A DNA stretch of 64,000 nucleotides from Thiosocius sp963808165 (GTDB taxonomy: Bacteria; Pseudomonadota; Gammaproteobacteria; Chromatiales; Chromatiaceae): the NCBI GenBank assembly GCA_963808165.1, contig CAWEET010000016.1, positions 290,940-354,939 on the forward strand, in the 5' to 3' direction. Shown here piece after piece: positions 44,463 to 53,310 of the stretch. How positions within the stretch are numbered: position 1 is the first letter of the stretch; every line of letters begins with the position of its first letter. The position numbers and the translations under genes were made by a program. Under the pieces are notes generated by a model that was not told the DNA's origin, did not search any database, and saw only the letters and a program-made list of their open reading frames with translations.

Positions 44463-45511
44463 GCCTCGAAGAACGCCAGCAGATGATTGTCATGATCGAT
44501 CAGGCGCGAGAGGAAGGTGCGCGTCTGGCATCGGCGTGTGACACCGTGGAGATTGATCCGGGTACCTACCGTCGTTGGCAGCACGCCGGTCGCGTGGTTG
44601 CTGACCGCCGGGCAACCGCGCCGCGTCCCGAGCCACATAACAAACTGTCAGCACAAGAGCGAGAGCAGGTCCTGCTGACCTGCCATCGGCCTGAGTTCGA
44701 GAGCCTGCCGCCAAGCCAGATCGTGCCGACACTGGCCGATCGGGGTGAGTATCTGGCGAGCGAGTCGAGCTTCTACCGGGTGTTACGAGAAGCGAACGAA
44801 CAGCATGATCGTGGGCGCGCAAAACCGCGACAGAAAAGAGCCAAGCCGGACGAATATCAGACACGGGGTCCGAACCAATGCTGGACTTGGGACGTCACCT
44901 GGCTCAAATCGCCGGTTAACGGCATGTACTTTTACCTGTACATGATGGTGGACATCTTCAGCCGGAAGATCACTGCCTGGGAAGTGCATGAAACTGAGAG
45001 TGGAGAGCTGGCCGCACAGCTCCTGCGCCGAGGCGTGATGGCCGAAGGCTGTGCAGCGACGTTGCGTTGTTTGCATGCGGACAATGGTGCGATCCAGAAG
45101 TCATCGACACTCAGGGCCACATTGGAATGGCTGGGTGTCGCAGCGTCCTATAGCCGCCCCAGGGTCAGCAATGACAACCCCTTTTCCGAGGCGCTATTCC
45201 GAACCGCGAAATATCGGCCGGAATTTCCCGCCGATGGATTTGCCAGCCTTGAGGCAGCAAGACAATGGTGTGCCGCCTTTGTCCGCTGGTACAACGAAGA
45301 GCACAAGCACAGCGCGATCAAATTCGTGACACCGGGACAACGTCACCGGGGTGAGGATATCGCGCTGCTGGCTGATCGCGATGACGTCTACCGCCAAGCC
45401 AAGGCGGCCAACCCCTCACGCTGGCGTGGTGAGACCAGGAATTGGGAACGCCCTGAAATCATGACCCTCAACCCGGACAATCCGAAAGAGAAATTGAAGC
45501 AAGCCGCGTAG
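44459..45511 (+). CDS. IS3-family transposase OrfB (DDE integrase domain)
   Basis: 350 residues, in the -1 frame relative to orfA. The N-terminal part is HTH_21-like. The integrase core has CWTWDVTWLKSP with the first Asp, LHADNGAIQKSS with the second, and DNPFSEALFRTAKYRPEFP with the Glu, giving an intact DDE triad. AFVRWYNEEHKHSAIKFVTP is the usual IS3 ending. It should cut and join the element ends through a circular intermediate. The protein appears functional. Confidence 0.93.
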   Translation: MSLEERQQMIVMIDQAREEGARLASACDTVEIDPGTYRRWQHAGRVVADRRATAPRPEPHNKLSAQEREQVLLTCHRPEFESLPPSQIVPTLADRGEYLASESSFYRVLREANEQHDRGRAKPRQKRAKPDEYQTRGPNQCWTWDVTWLKSPVNGMYFYLYMMVDIFSRKITAWEVHETESGELAAQLLRRGVMAEGCAATLRCLHADNGAIQKSSTLRATLEWLGVAASYSRPRVSNDNPFSEALFRTAKYRPEFPADGFASLEAARQWCAAFVRWYNEEHKHSAIKFVTPGQRHRGEDIALLADRDDVYRQAKAANPSRWRGETRNWERPEIMTLNPDNPKEKLKQAA

Positions 45512-45557
45512 AAAAAAGCTGCAACTATGTTGACAAACACCGCTGTGCCGCGCAGGC

Positions 45558-45575
45558 GCCTCGATTTTTCGAGGC
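45558..45575. repeat. CCTCGA hairpin, left copy
   Basis: GCCTCGA-TTTT-TCGAGGC is a perfect 7-bp stem, followed by GGCGCC 8 bases later. An inverted copy lies at 46367-46383. The pair brackets the AT-rich orphan gene. Confidence 0.6.
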
Positions 45576-45659
45576 GTACTATAGGCGCCCTTGCGTTTGT
45601 TCAGCGGATGGAGGTGATAAACAATGGGCCAAAGTCTTTCATTGCCAATATGGCGAAAT

Positions 45660-46223
45660 TCAAAGTTTATAAGCAGAGCCGGAAGAAACGATTCCAGGTG
45701 TTGTTATGATAAAGCTCCAAGACTTCTTGTCCCGAGAAACAGCGGTAAAGCTGATTGGCAGTGGGTCATCGACAGATGGATTTTGATTTGGAATTGTGCA
45801 TAACAAAGCAGTAGCTTCATCGTCGGTAATATTTACGGTAGCATCCAGAACCTTCGCTTCACAAAACCATTCCCCCTTTACTACACAGTTATTTCTTTCG
45901 TAAGTGTATGTTCCATCGCTATAACTAAGTCTGACATGCATGGTGAATGCTGGAGATACTGGAGATAGTATCCCTTTGGGAAAACTAAACACCGCCTCGG
46001 ATTCCCCATTCACCATCTCGTTGTCAGCCATCATTATGCCATTTTCCACCAAATCCGCTCTCGCCCCTCCAGGCAGCAGAGCAATTTGTCCTGTCTCGTC
46101 CCAAGAAATTTTTCCTCGAAAATCTTCTTTACAGGTCGCGCCAAATACCAAAGAGGAAGTTAATGACAATCCAGTTATCATTAGAAGACCCAAAAACCTG
46201 CATGGATTGGTGCCTTTTTTCAT
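45660..46223 (-). CDS. AT-rich orphan exported protein
   Basis: 187 residues from ATG 46223, with AGGGAGAACAGGG just upstream. The signal peptide is MKKGTNPCRFLGLLMITGLS and ends near LVFGA. The mature protein has four or more cysteines (ATCKED, NNCVVKG, EWFCEAK, ALLCTIP) and beta-rich stretches (MHVRLSYSDGTYTYERN). No family is recognised. The base composition is much more AT-rich than the neighbours, and the codons are unlike theirs, so recent transfer is likely. It lies between an IS3 element and the membrane CsrA-like gene, bracketed by hairpins at 45558 and 46367. Confidence 0.65.
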   Translation of the reverse strand: MKKGTNPCRFLGLLMITGLSLTSSLVFGATCKEDFRGKISWDETGQIALLPGGARADLVENGIMMADNEMVNGESEAVFSFPKGILSPVSPAFTMHVRLSYSDGTYTYERNNCVVKGEWFCEAKVLDATVNITDDEATALLCTIPNQNPSVDDPLPISFTAVSRDKKSWSFIITTPGIVSSGSAYKL

Positions 46224-46366
46224 CCCTGTTCTCCCTGAATACACTACGTGACTTTCAATGAAGTTATTAGAAAATAATAACTCATTTTTGGAATATGAGA
46301 CGCTACAGGAAAGAGAAGAACATTGTCAATCGAGCATACGGAAGAGATAGGCGCCCCCATAAGGGT

Positions 46367-46383
46367 GCCTCGAAAAATCGAGG
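46367..46383. repeat. CCTCGA hairpin, right copy (inverted)
   Basis: GCCTCGA-AAAA-TCGAGG(T) is the inverted counterpart of the hairpin at 45558-45575, with GGCGCC at 46350-46355 on the corresponding side. Confidence 0.55.
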
Positions 46384-46407
46384 TCTCCACAAGGGACAAT
46401 CCGAATA

Positions 46408-46863
46408 TCAAACGTACGTTTCTCTGTCGGAAAATCCTCGTCGCCTGCCGGTTCCTTGGTCTCTTTTGGGCGTTATTGCGATAAAGTCAGACTGACAATC
46501 GGGCTTTCTGTTGACAGTTTCTCCGGGCCGAACGCTCCGATCGTCGGGCGCCTCGATTCCAAGGCGCACCTGCTGATGCTGGATGCCCAACACGACGATC
46601 CTGATGTCATCTCCTATGAGAATAGTTTCGTCTCTATCAAGGCTTGCTACGAACAGGGTGTCCTCATCATCCCAGCGCTGTCTTTCGCCGGTGCCGCTGT
46701 TACCGGTTGCGCGACGCAGGCTGATTGTCAGGATGCCGCCGAGTCCAATCGCGAACGTCAACGCGAACCATCCCACGAACAGCCAGCCTGGCCATGCAGG
46801 TCCGGCAGAAGCACAAAGGAATGGAAGGGGGCATTCAGCAAACTGCCAGGCCGCTGTGTACAT
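46408..46863 (-). CDS. membrane-anchored CsrA-like protein
   Basis: 151 residues. AGGGAGG lies six bases before ATG 46863, which strongly supports this start. Residues about 26-48 form one hydrophobic helix (GWLFVGWFALTFAIGLGGIL) followed by two Arg, so the rest should be cytoplasmic. Residues about 70-120 resemble CsrA: DETILIGDDIRIVVLGIQ, then QVRLGIEAPDDRSVR. The shared points are ET, IGD, VLG, QVR and AP. The two main CsrA RNA-binding positions (Leu4, Arg44) appear as Ala and Pro here, with an Arg shifted by one, so RNA binding is not assured. A basic tail of about 30 residues follows. CsrA proteins are normally 60-70 residues and soluble, so the fusion is unusual. Confidence 0.6.
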   Translation of the reverse strand: MYTAAWQFAECPLPFLCASAGPAWPGWLFVGWFALTFAIGLGGILTISLRRATGNSGTGERQRWDDEDTLFVASLDRDETILIGDDIRIVVLGIQHQQVRLGIEAPDDRSVRPGETVNRKPDCQSDFIAITPKRDQGTGRRRGFSDRETYV

Positions 46864-46869
46864 CGGTCG

Positions 46870-46876
46870 CCTCCCT
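46870..46876 (-). promoter_or_regulatory. strong Shine-Dalgarno of the CsrA-like gene
   Basis: On the reverse strand AGGGAGG-CGACCG-ATG gives a near-perfect ribosome-binding site at normal spacing. It decides the start in favour of the version that includes the membrane helix. Confidence 0.7.
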
Positions 46877-47537
46877 GCTAACCCGGTCTAATGTCGCCAC
46901 TCGTGCTTGTCCGTGCAGCAGACGCTATACAGCCCTGTAACTCAATGCAACGCCAGTTGAACGGTTGAACCGGGCGTGCCGCTCATCGCTCGTCATGCCG
47001 GTAACCCGAAAAAGCGTACTGCAACTGATGCTGGCGTATCAACGCTGATACTCCAGTGCGTCGCGTAAACCTCCACCAGTGCGGTCAGGGTCGAACGGAA
47101 GCCTAAGATTCAACGGCCTGGGCCTGCATTGACTGTCGCGATTCCTGGAGTTCTGCGCTGTACTCAATCAATCTGCAATACGTTGACCATATGCGTTGTT
47201 GTTCAGGTCGCCTTGATTCTGATAGCAAGTTTGATTCCACTCGGAGAAAACAAGCGCTTGATGCCAAAGTGCAAACAGGATCGACGATTCCGGAACGAAT
47301 TGAAACGGACATTGCACCGGAACGGTGCGCCGAAGTCGCAAATCTTTCGCTACGGGTGCTGAGACCCAGCCCCCAATGCAGCCCCACTAGGGTCGAGTCT
47401 CGCCTGAACTGCCGATAGCGCGGTTTGCCTGGTCGGCAATTGCGGTGCAAGCCGTCTTGCCGCCAGGCGCAACCTTTGGCTTGGCTGCCGGGCAGGTCGT
47501 GCCTGCCGCAGCATGCCTTGCCGCCGTTGACCGGTGT
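46877..47537. other. 661-base region between CsrA-like gene and fdxA
   Basis: No confident gene. Short open frames occur on both strands near 47100-47450. Several GGA triplets cluster at 47240-47330, including one in a small hairpin (GCACCG-gaa-CGGTGC). In Pseudomonas aeruginosa the sRNA gene rsmZ lies beside fdxA, so an RNA gene here is imaginable, but I see no clear terminator or repeated hairpins. Confidence 0.35.
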
Positions 47538-47861
47538 TCAGCGTTCCAGCAGCTTCAATTTGTCCGGCTTGCCGTCCCACTCGGCGGCGTCCTCGGGTGG
47601 CGCCTTGTACTCGGTGATCACCGGCCATATCGCGCACAATTCTGCATTGAGCGCGATGAATGCCTCTTGCTCCTTGGGCACCTCGTCCTCGACGAATATC
47701 GCCCCCGCTGGGCATTCCGGCTCGCACAGCGCGCAGTCGATGCACTCTTCCGGGTCGATGGCGAGAAAGTTCGGCCCTTCGTGGAAGCAGTCGACGGGAC
47801 AGACTTCGACGCAATCGGTGTACTTACATTTGATGCAATTCTCGGTGACCACGTAGGTCAT
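47538..47861 (-). CDS. fdxA: seven-iron ferredoxin FdxA
   Basis: 107 residues from ATG 47861. TENCIKCKYTDCVEVCPVDCFHEGPNFLAIDPEECIDCALCEPECP holds the cysteines of one [3Fe-4S] and one [4Fe-4S] cluster. The C-terminal extension (EAFIALNAELCAIWPVITE ... AAEWDGKPDKLKLLER) is typical of FdxA in Pseudomonas and Azotobacter. It is a low-potential electron carrier. Its ATG overlaps the mutS stop (TGATG), so translation is coupled. The mutS-fdxA pair is conserved in pseudomonads and relatives. Confidence 0.93.
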   Translation of the reverse strand: MTYVVTENCIKCKYTDCVEVCPVDCFHEGPNFLAIDPEECIDCALCEPECPAGAIFVEDEVPKEQEAFIALNAELCAIWPVITEYKAPPEDAAEWDGKPDKLKLLER

Positions 47862-50504
47862 CACTTTCCCCTCTTGGCTGCAAACACAATGTCGTCAGGA
47901 TCGTCCAAAGCGCGCAGCTCGTAAAGGGCTTCGAGGGCCTGGCGCGGCGTCAGCTGATCCGGGTCGAGTGCGGCCAGGCGCTCGCGCAGCGGATCACGCG
48001 CCGGGTCCGGGTCGATCGGGGCAGGCTGCTGGAACAGGGAGAGCTGATTGGACTCGGCTTGGGCATGACGCTGGGCGGCCTGCTCGAGCTCGCGCAGTCG
48101 CCCGCGTGCCAGCGTTATCACCTTGTCCGGCACGCCGGCCAGTGCCGCGACCTGCAGGCCGTAGCTCTGGTTCGCCGGACCCTCGCGCAGTGCGTGCAGA
48201 AACACGATGCCGTCGCCGTGCTCCACTGCATCCAGGTGCACGTTGACGATCCCGGGGTACTCTCCCGGTAGCGTGGTGAGTTCGAAATAGTGGGTCGCAA
48301 ACAGCGTGAAGGCGCGGATGCGCGTGGCCAGCTCGACCGCACAGGCCCAGGCCAGCGAAAGGCCGTCGAAGGTGCTGGTGCCGCGGCCAATCTCGTCCAT
48401 CAGCACCAGCGAGCGCGGGCTGGCGTTGTGCAGGATATTGGCGGTTTCCTGCATCTCGACCATGAAGGTAGAACGACCACCGGCGAGATCATCGGATGCG
48501 CCGATGCGCGAAAATATCCGGTCGAACGGTCCCAGTTCGGCACGGTTGGCCGGCACGAAACAGCCGGCATAGGCCATCAGCACGATCAGTGCCGACTGGC
48601 GCATGAAGGTCGATTTGCCACCCATATTGGGGCCGGTAATGATCAGGATGTTGCGTTGCTCGTCCATCGTCAGATCATTGGCGACGAACGCCGTCTCGCT
48701 GACGTGTTCGACGACCGGGTGGCGCCCGCCAACGACCTCGAGCCCCGGTTCCCCGCGGAAGGTCGGACGGCACAGCTCGAGGCGCTGGGCGCGTTCGCCA
48801 AAACAGCCGAGCACGTCGAGCTCGGCGACTGCCCCGGCGATCCGCTGCAGCTCCGCTAGCGGTTCGATCAACTGGTCGAGCAACTGCTCATACAGGGCCT
48901 TCTCCCGCTGCAGCGCACGTTCGCGTGCCGACAGTACCTTGTCCTCGAAGGCCTTGAGTTCGGGAGTGACGAAACGCTCGGCGCCTTTGAGGGTCTGGCG
49001 GCGAATGTAATCGTCCGGCACCCGATCGGATTTGCTGCGGCCTATTTCGATGTAGTAGCCATGCACCCGGTTGTAGCTGACCTTCAGCGTATCGACACCG
49101 GTGCGCGCCCGCTCACGTTGCTCCAGGTCGATCAGAAACTGGTCCGCGTTCTGTGAAAGTGCGCGCAGCTCATCGAGTTCGGGGTCGAAGCCGGCGGCCA
49201 GCACACCACCATCGCGCAGCACCACCGGCGGGTTCTCGATGACCGCGCGGGTCAGCAGTTCGCACGTCGACTGTTGTCCATCCAGTGCCACGCCGAGCGA
49301 CTGCAATGCCGGGTCATCCAGGTCCAACACGGTGGTTCGGACCTCCGGCAGCAGCGCCAGGCTGTCGCGCAGCACGGCCAGGTCGCGCGGACGGGCGCTC
49401 TTCAGCGCGACGCGGGCCAGGATGCGTTCGATGTCGCCGATGCCGCGTAGGGTTTCCTGCAGGGTCTCCACACGGCGCGTATCGATCAGGCTGGCGATCG
49501 CCGCATGACGACCCCGCACCGCCTGCTGATCGCGCAGCGGACGGCTGATCCAGCGCCGCAGCAGCCGCCCACCCATCGCGGTCGCGGTGGTGTCGAGCAG
49601 GCCGGCGAGGCTGTGCTCGCGCCTGCCGGATGCCGCCTCGGCGATCTCCAGGTTACGCCGTGTCGCGGCATCGATGATGATCCCCTGGTCCTGGCTTTCG
49701 ACCTTCAGCCGGCCGATGTGCGGCAGTGCGCTGCGCTGGGTATCGGCCAGGTATTGCAGCAGGGCGCCGGCGGCGCCGATCGCCAGCGGCAGATCGGTGC
49801 AGCCAAAACCGCTCAGGTCGCGCGTGCCGAACTGGCGGTTGAGTGAACGCTGCGCGCTGTCGTGGTCGAAGTGCCATGGCGGTCGGCGCGTGACTCCGCC
49901 CTCGCGTGCCGGCGGTGGGGGCATCGGCTGATCCTCCGGCAACAGCAGCTCGGCCGGGCGCAGACGTTCCAGTTCCCCGGCCAGCGCCTCGGCGTTGTCG
50001 AGTTGCTGTACCAGGAAACGTCCGCCGCTCAGGTCGAGCCAGGCCAGGCCGAAGACGCCATCGCGCTGCAACAGGGCCGCGAGCAGGTTGTCACGGCGCT
50101 CATCCAGCAGCGCCTCATCGCTGACCGTGCCCGGCGTGACGATCCGTACCACGCGGCGCTCGACCGGCCCCTTGCTGGTCGCCGGGTCGCCGATTTGTTC
50201 GCAAATGGCCACGGACTGGCCCCGCCTCACCAGTTTGGCCAGGTAGCCTTCCGCCGCATGGTACGGGCACGCCGGCCATCGGTATCGGTTCGCCGCCGGA
50301 CTTGCCACGCTGAGTGAGGGTGATGTCGAGCAGCTTGGCGGCGCGCCGAGCGTCGTCGTAGAACAGTTCGTAGAAATCTCCCATGCGATAGAACACCAGC
50401 CTGTCGGGGTGCTCGGCCTTGATGGCCAGGTACTGGCGCATCATCGGGGTGTGCGACTCACCAGTGGCCTTTGTCACTGCTGGCTGTTCTTCTGCATTAG
50501 CCAT
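47861..50504 (-). CDS. mutS: DNA mismatch repair protein MutS, frameshifted
   Basis: Starts at ATG 50504 (MANAEEQPAV). YRMGDFYELFYDDA holds the Phe-x-Glu mismatch-reading motif. GPNMGGKSTFMRQSALIVLMA is the Walker A and DEIGRGTSTFDGLSLAWA the Walker B/signature region. It ends in a C-terminal dimerisation tail. The frame shifts near 50264: ATGGCCGGCGTGCCC is followed by an extra G before TACCAT, breaking MAGVPYHAAEGY. Upstream and downstream frames together give about 880 residues, full length. A base-insertion error in the sequence is the simplest reason; if real, the cell would be a mutator. Confidence 0.88.
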
Positions 50505-50607
50505 ATTTTTCAATTTTTTTCTGCTATAGATCCCGTTGCCAATTGGTCCGCTGCTGTCTGTACAAACCCGAGAACATGCAAGCGAACGACAGCAGATCCG
50601 CAGGAGC

Positions 50608-50635
50608 AAACAAAAGATCCCGCTGAAGCGGGATC
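50608..50635 (-). terminator. terminator after the solute-binding protein gene
   Basis: On the reverse strand GATCCCGCT-TC-AGCGGGATC is a perfect 9-bp stem followed by TTTTGTTTG. It lies about 106 bases past the stop of the solute-binding gene and is well placed to end its transcript before mutS. Confidence 0.75.
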
Positions 50636-50741
50636 CTCCTGAAGATCAAAACATGCTGCCGCTTCGACCTTACTTCGCTGCTGAACAAGAAAGTTCGCAG
50701 TGCCGATACCCGGTAGCGTAAGGGAGAGCGGATGCAGACGT

Positions 50742-51605
50742 TTACTCCGGCGTGGAGTTCAAGACGTACATAGCCTGCAGCAGTGCCGGCACTTTCTTGG
50801 TGAATTTCCCAAACCACTTACTGTAAATAGGTGTGATCTGTCCGCTGCGGTTAAGCTGTGCAAGCACTGTGTCCGCCAGCAGTCTGAAATCTGAATCATT
50901 CCGCCTCACCGCCAATGCAAACGGCTCGTAAGAGAAAACATCGCCGGCTAATGCAAATTCCTCTTCCCCCTCATGAGTCAAAACGAGGCCAATCAGAACT
51001 ACCTGGTCAGCAGAGAATGCATCCACCTCTCCCTCGATCATGGCCTTCATTCCTGCGGAGGCTGAATCAAACTGAACGATCTTTGCGTCACTGACCGATT
51101 CTTTGAGTGCTGTAGAGAGGGCATCCAGCGTGGTGGTGCCCTTTGAAACTCCCACTTTCTTGCCCTGAAGCCCGGAAATTCCCTCTACACCGGTCTCCTT
51201 CAGGCTCAGCAGCGAAGCACCGGTGACAAAGGTCAACTGGGTGAAATCCACAAGCTTGCCGCGTGCGATGGTCTTGGTCGTTGCACCGCACAGAATATCG
51301 ATCGTGTTTTCCTGCAACGCATCAAACCGGTTCGAAGACGACACCGTTACATATTCAATCGCGATATCGTCTTTCCCCAGGGTGTTCTTCACCTCATTCA
51401 CAATGCGCACACAGAGATCGATAGAATACCCGGCCGGCTTGCCGTCTTGGTTCAAAAACGACATTGGCGGTTGGTTTTCACGAAACCCAATCCGTACCTT
51501 GCCGCTCGCCTCGATCTGTTCAAGCGTGCCCTTTTGCTCTGCCGCACCTATCGACGGTGCGAGCAATACGGTTATCGCAAGCAGTGAATAAAAAACTCTC
51601 ATCAT
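50742..51605 (-). CDS. amino-acid-type ABC transporter solute-binding protein
   Basis: 287 residues from ATG 51605 (ATGGAG upstream). A signal peptide (VFYSLLAITVLLAPSIGA) precedes a family 3 solute-binding fold. VRIGFRENQPPMSFLNQDGKPAGYSIDLCVRIV and DILCGATTKTIARGKLVDFTQL are typical of glutamate/aspartate binding proteins. GVSKGTTTLDAL and a late YEPFALAVRRNDSDFRLL follow. No permease or ATPase gene is adjacent, so it may be an orphan or a sensor partner. It sits between the mutS block and IS remnants, in the accessory part of the window. Confidence 0.85.
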   Translation of the reverse strand: MMRVFYSLLAITVLLAPSIGAAEQKGTLEQIEASGKVRIGFRENQPPMSFLNQDGKPAGYSIDLCVRIVNEVKNTLGKDDIAIEYVTVSSSNRFDALQENTIDILCGATTKTIARGKLVDFTQLTFVTGASLLSLKETGVEGISGLQGKKVGVSKGTTTLDALSTALKESVSDAKIVQFDSASAGMKAMIEGEVDAFSADQVVLIGLVLTHEGEEEFALAGDVFSYEPFALAVRRNDSDFRLLADTVLAQLNRSGQITPIYSKWFGKFTKKVPALLQAMYVLNSTPE

Positions 51606-51835
51606 AAAAACTCCATCCCAAGTTGCGTTTTCTAAAGAGTGAAGCCAACTCTTCCAGTTGCGAGAACATTCTTGATCAGCGATCTCCACTGATTGAGGAT
51701 TCCCTGAGCCCACGTGAGCTAAGATTTGAACGCGGAATTATGCGCCAAAGGCGCATAGTCTGGCATATATATCGGGTTTCGGCCTGATTTCACGGACACG
51801 TTCGAAAAGGCCAATAATTGGCCGGGAGGTGTGTC

Positions 51836-52665
51836 ATGCCAAAGCGCAGAAAGTTCAGTCCCGAGCTTAAGCGGGAAGCCGTCGCGATGCAGGAAATCAA
51901 AGGGCCCACCAGTGGCTGTCAGTCTGGATGTCGGCGAGGGGCTGCTGGAGCGTTGGCGGCGCGAGCTAAGGCAAATTGGCGACAAGGCCTATATTGGTCA
52001 AGGCCAGGCCCTCCCCGGGGAGGTCATGCGCCTCAAGCGGGAGCTGGCGAAGGTGAAACAGTAACGGGATTTTTTGAAAGAAGTGGTGTTCTTCGCGAAG
52101 GCCTCGAAATGACATACTGCCTGCTCGAACGCTGCCGCGACGCTTTTCGCCTGCGCATCATCTGCCGCTGCCTCAAGATCTCGCCGGGCGGCTATTACGA
52201 TGGGAGTGCCCGACCATGGGGTGCCCGGGCGCAGGCCAACGAGGCCCTGCTGAAGCACATCAGACAACTTCACGATGACACCGATAGAGTGGCTGGCGCT
52301 CCGCACATCTGGGGAGACCTGCAGTATGCCGGCATTGCCTGCGGCAACGCGAGGATCGCTCGGCGGTGATTCTACAATCCGACCGCTGCTGCCATTCCAC
52401 CAGCGGGGAATACCAGCGCTTCCTGGCGGGCCACAAGCTGATCTGCAGCATGAGCGCCGTCGGCAGCAGTGCCGACAGCGCGACGATGGAGGGCCTCTTC
52501 AGTCTTATCAAGAGGGAGCGCGCAAATCGACGGACCCATCAAACAGGGGCCGAAGCCAGACCCGACATCTTCGACTGCGTTGAGCCATTCCGTAATTCGC
52601 GCCGCCACCGGCTGGAAGCCGCCAGGCAGAAGGAATCGCTCTTAACTCAATCGTCCGTGGAAACG
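51836..52665 (+). pseudogene. decayed IS3-family element
   Basis: Pieces of a second, unrelated IS3-type element. MPKRRKFSPELKREAVAM at 51836 is an OrfA start; its frame breaks several times. TISP-like CLKISPGGYYD and ANEALLKHIRQLHDDTDRVAGAPHIWGDL at 52110-52370 are the OrfB HTH region. A third piece at 52366-52665 (EYQRFLAGHKLICSMSAVGS ... KRERANRRTHQTGAEARPDIFDC) is the OrfB end. The central DDE part is missing, so it is inactive. The last piece runs into the PEP-CTERM remnant without a stop. Confidence 0.82.
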
Positions 52666-53073
52666 GGGGTGAATCCCGGCGGTACCGCAGGGCTTTTCGT
52701 GGACCTCTCGTCGCTGAGTTTCACGCCTGCCGGGACTGGCATTGTCGGCGCCTCGCTGGCTGGCGTGACGCTTGACGACGTCGATATGGTTGACTTGGGG
52801 AATCTCGAACCCCCGACGAACTATACGGACTATTCACCATCGCTCGGGCCAACGATCACCACCACGGTGGACTCGGTCTCGCTCTCGGTCACGTTCAACG
52901 GAACCTATCCCGGGGGTTTGCACGGCGATCAATTGGTTTGGGTGGTCGATGTTGCGACCCAATCGGCTCCGACCCCGGGGGCACCGGTGCCGGCCACGTT
53001 GCCTCTCTTCGCTACGTCGCTGGGAATCATGGCTTGGTCGAGAAGGCGCCGTCAGCGGCGAGACCAGAATTGA
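52666..53073 (+). pseudogene. C-terminal remnant of a PEP-CTERM protein
   Basis: In frame with the IS remnant, about 135 residues remain. A beta-rich part (GLFVDLSSLSFTPAGTGIVG ... TVDSVSLSVTFNGTYPGG) is followed by a sorting signal of the VPATLPLF type: APVPATLPLFATSLGIMAWS with RRRRQRR. The 5' end and signal peptide are gone, apparently replaced by the insertion. It shows that a second PEP-CTERM gene once stood here, which supports an exosortase system in the genome. Confidence 0.75.
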
Positions 53074-53310
53074 TGCAAGGGTAGAGATGCCGACGCCGGC
53101 GGGCCGCATCGGCTCGCCGGATGTCGTCACTGTGGCGTATCGTTCCGCTGCATCCGACCAAGTCGGGTCTAGGGTGGCTGTCTGGACGCAATGCGGGGCG
53201 GCTCCACTGCCCGGGTAGCATCAGTGACGTTCATGAGCCAAGTCTGCACATCCGGCTGGTCTGCCTTTCGTGCCGGCGGACTGCGCCTTTGCTGCGCTCC
53301 GACCTCCAGG

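Larger units (their letters stand above)
43895..45535 (+). mobile_element. intact IS3-family insertion sequence
   Basis: About 1.64 kb carrying orfA and orfB. The ends are imperfect inverted repeats: left GGTCAGGATAGTTGCAGC and right, read inward, TGTCAACATAGTTGCAGC. They share GTCA--ATAGTTGCAGC. I see no clear short target duplication at these borders, so the exact ends may be a few bases off or the flanks have changed. Both reading frames are complete, so the element may be active. Confidence 0.8.

Noticed and set aside
45608..45709. Small forward frame of 33 codons before the orphan gene
   Set aside because: It overlaps the 3' end of the reverse gene and has no recognisable product, although GGAGGT occurs nearby.
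46900..47400. rsmZ-like sRNA downstream of fdxA
   Set aside because: Several GGA triplets occur, but there is no series of GGA hairpin loops and no clear terminator, so only context supports it.
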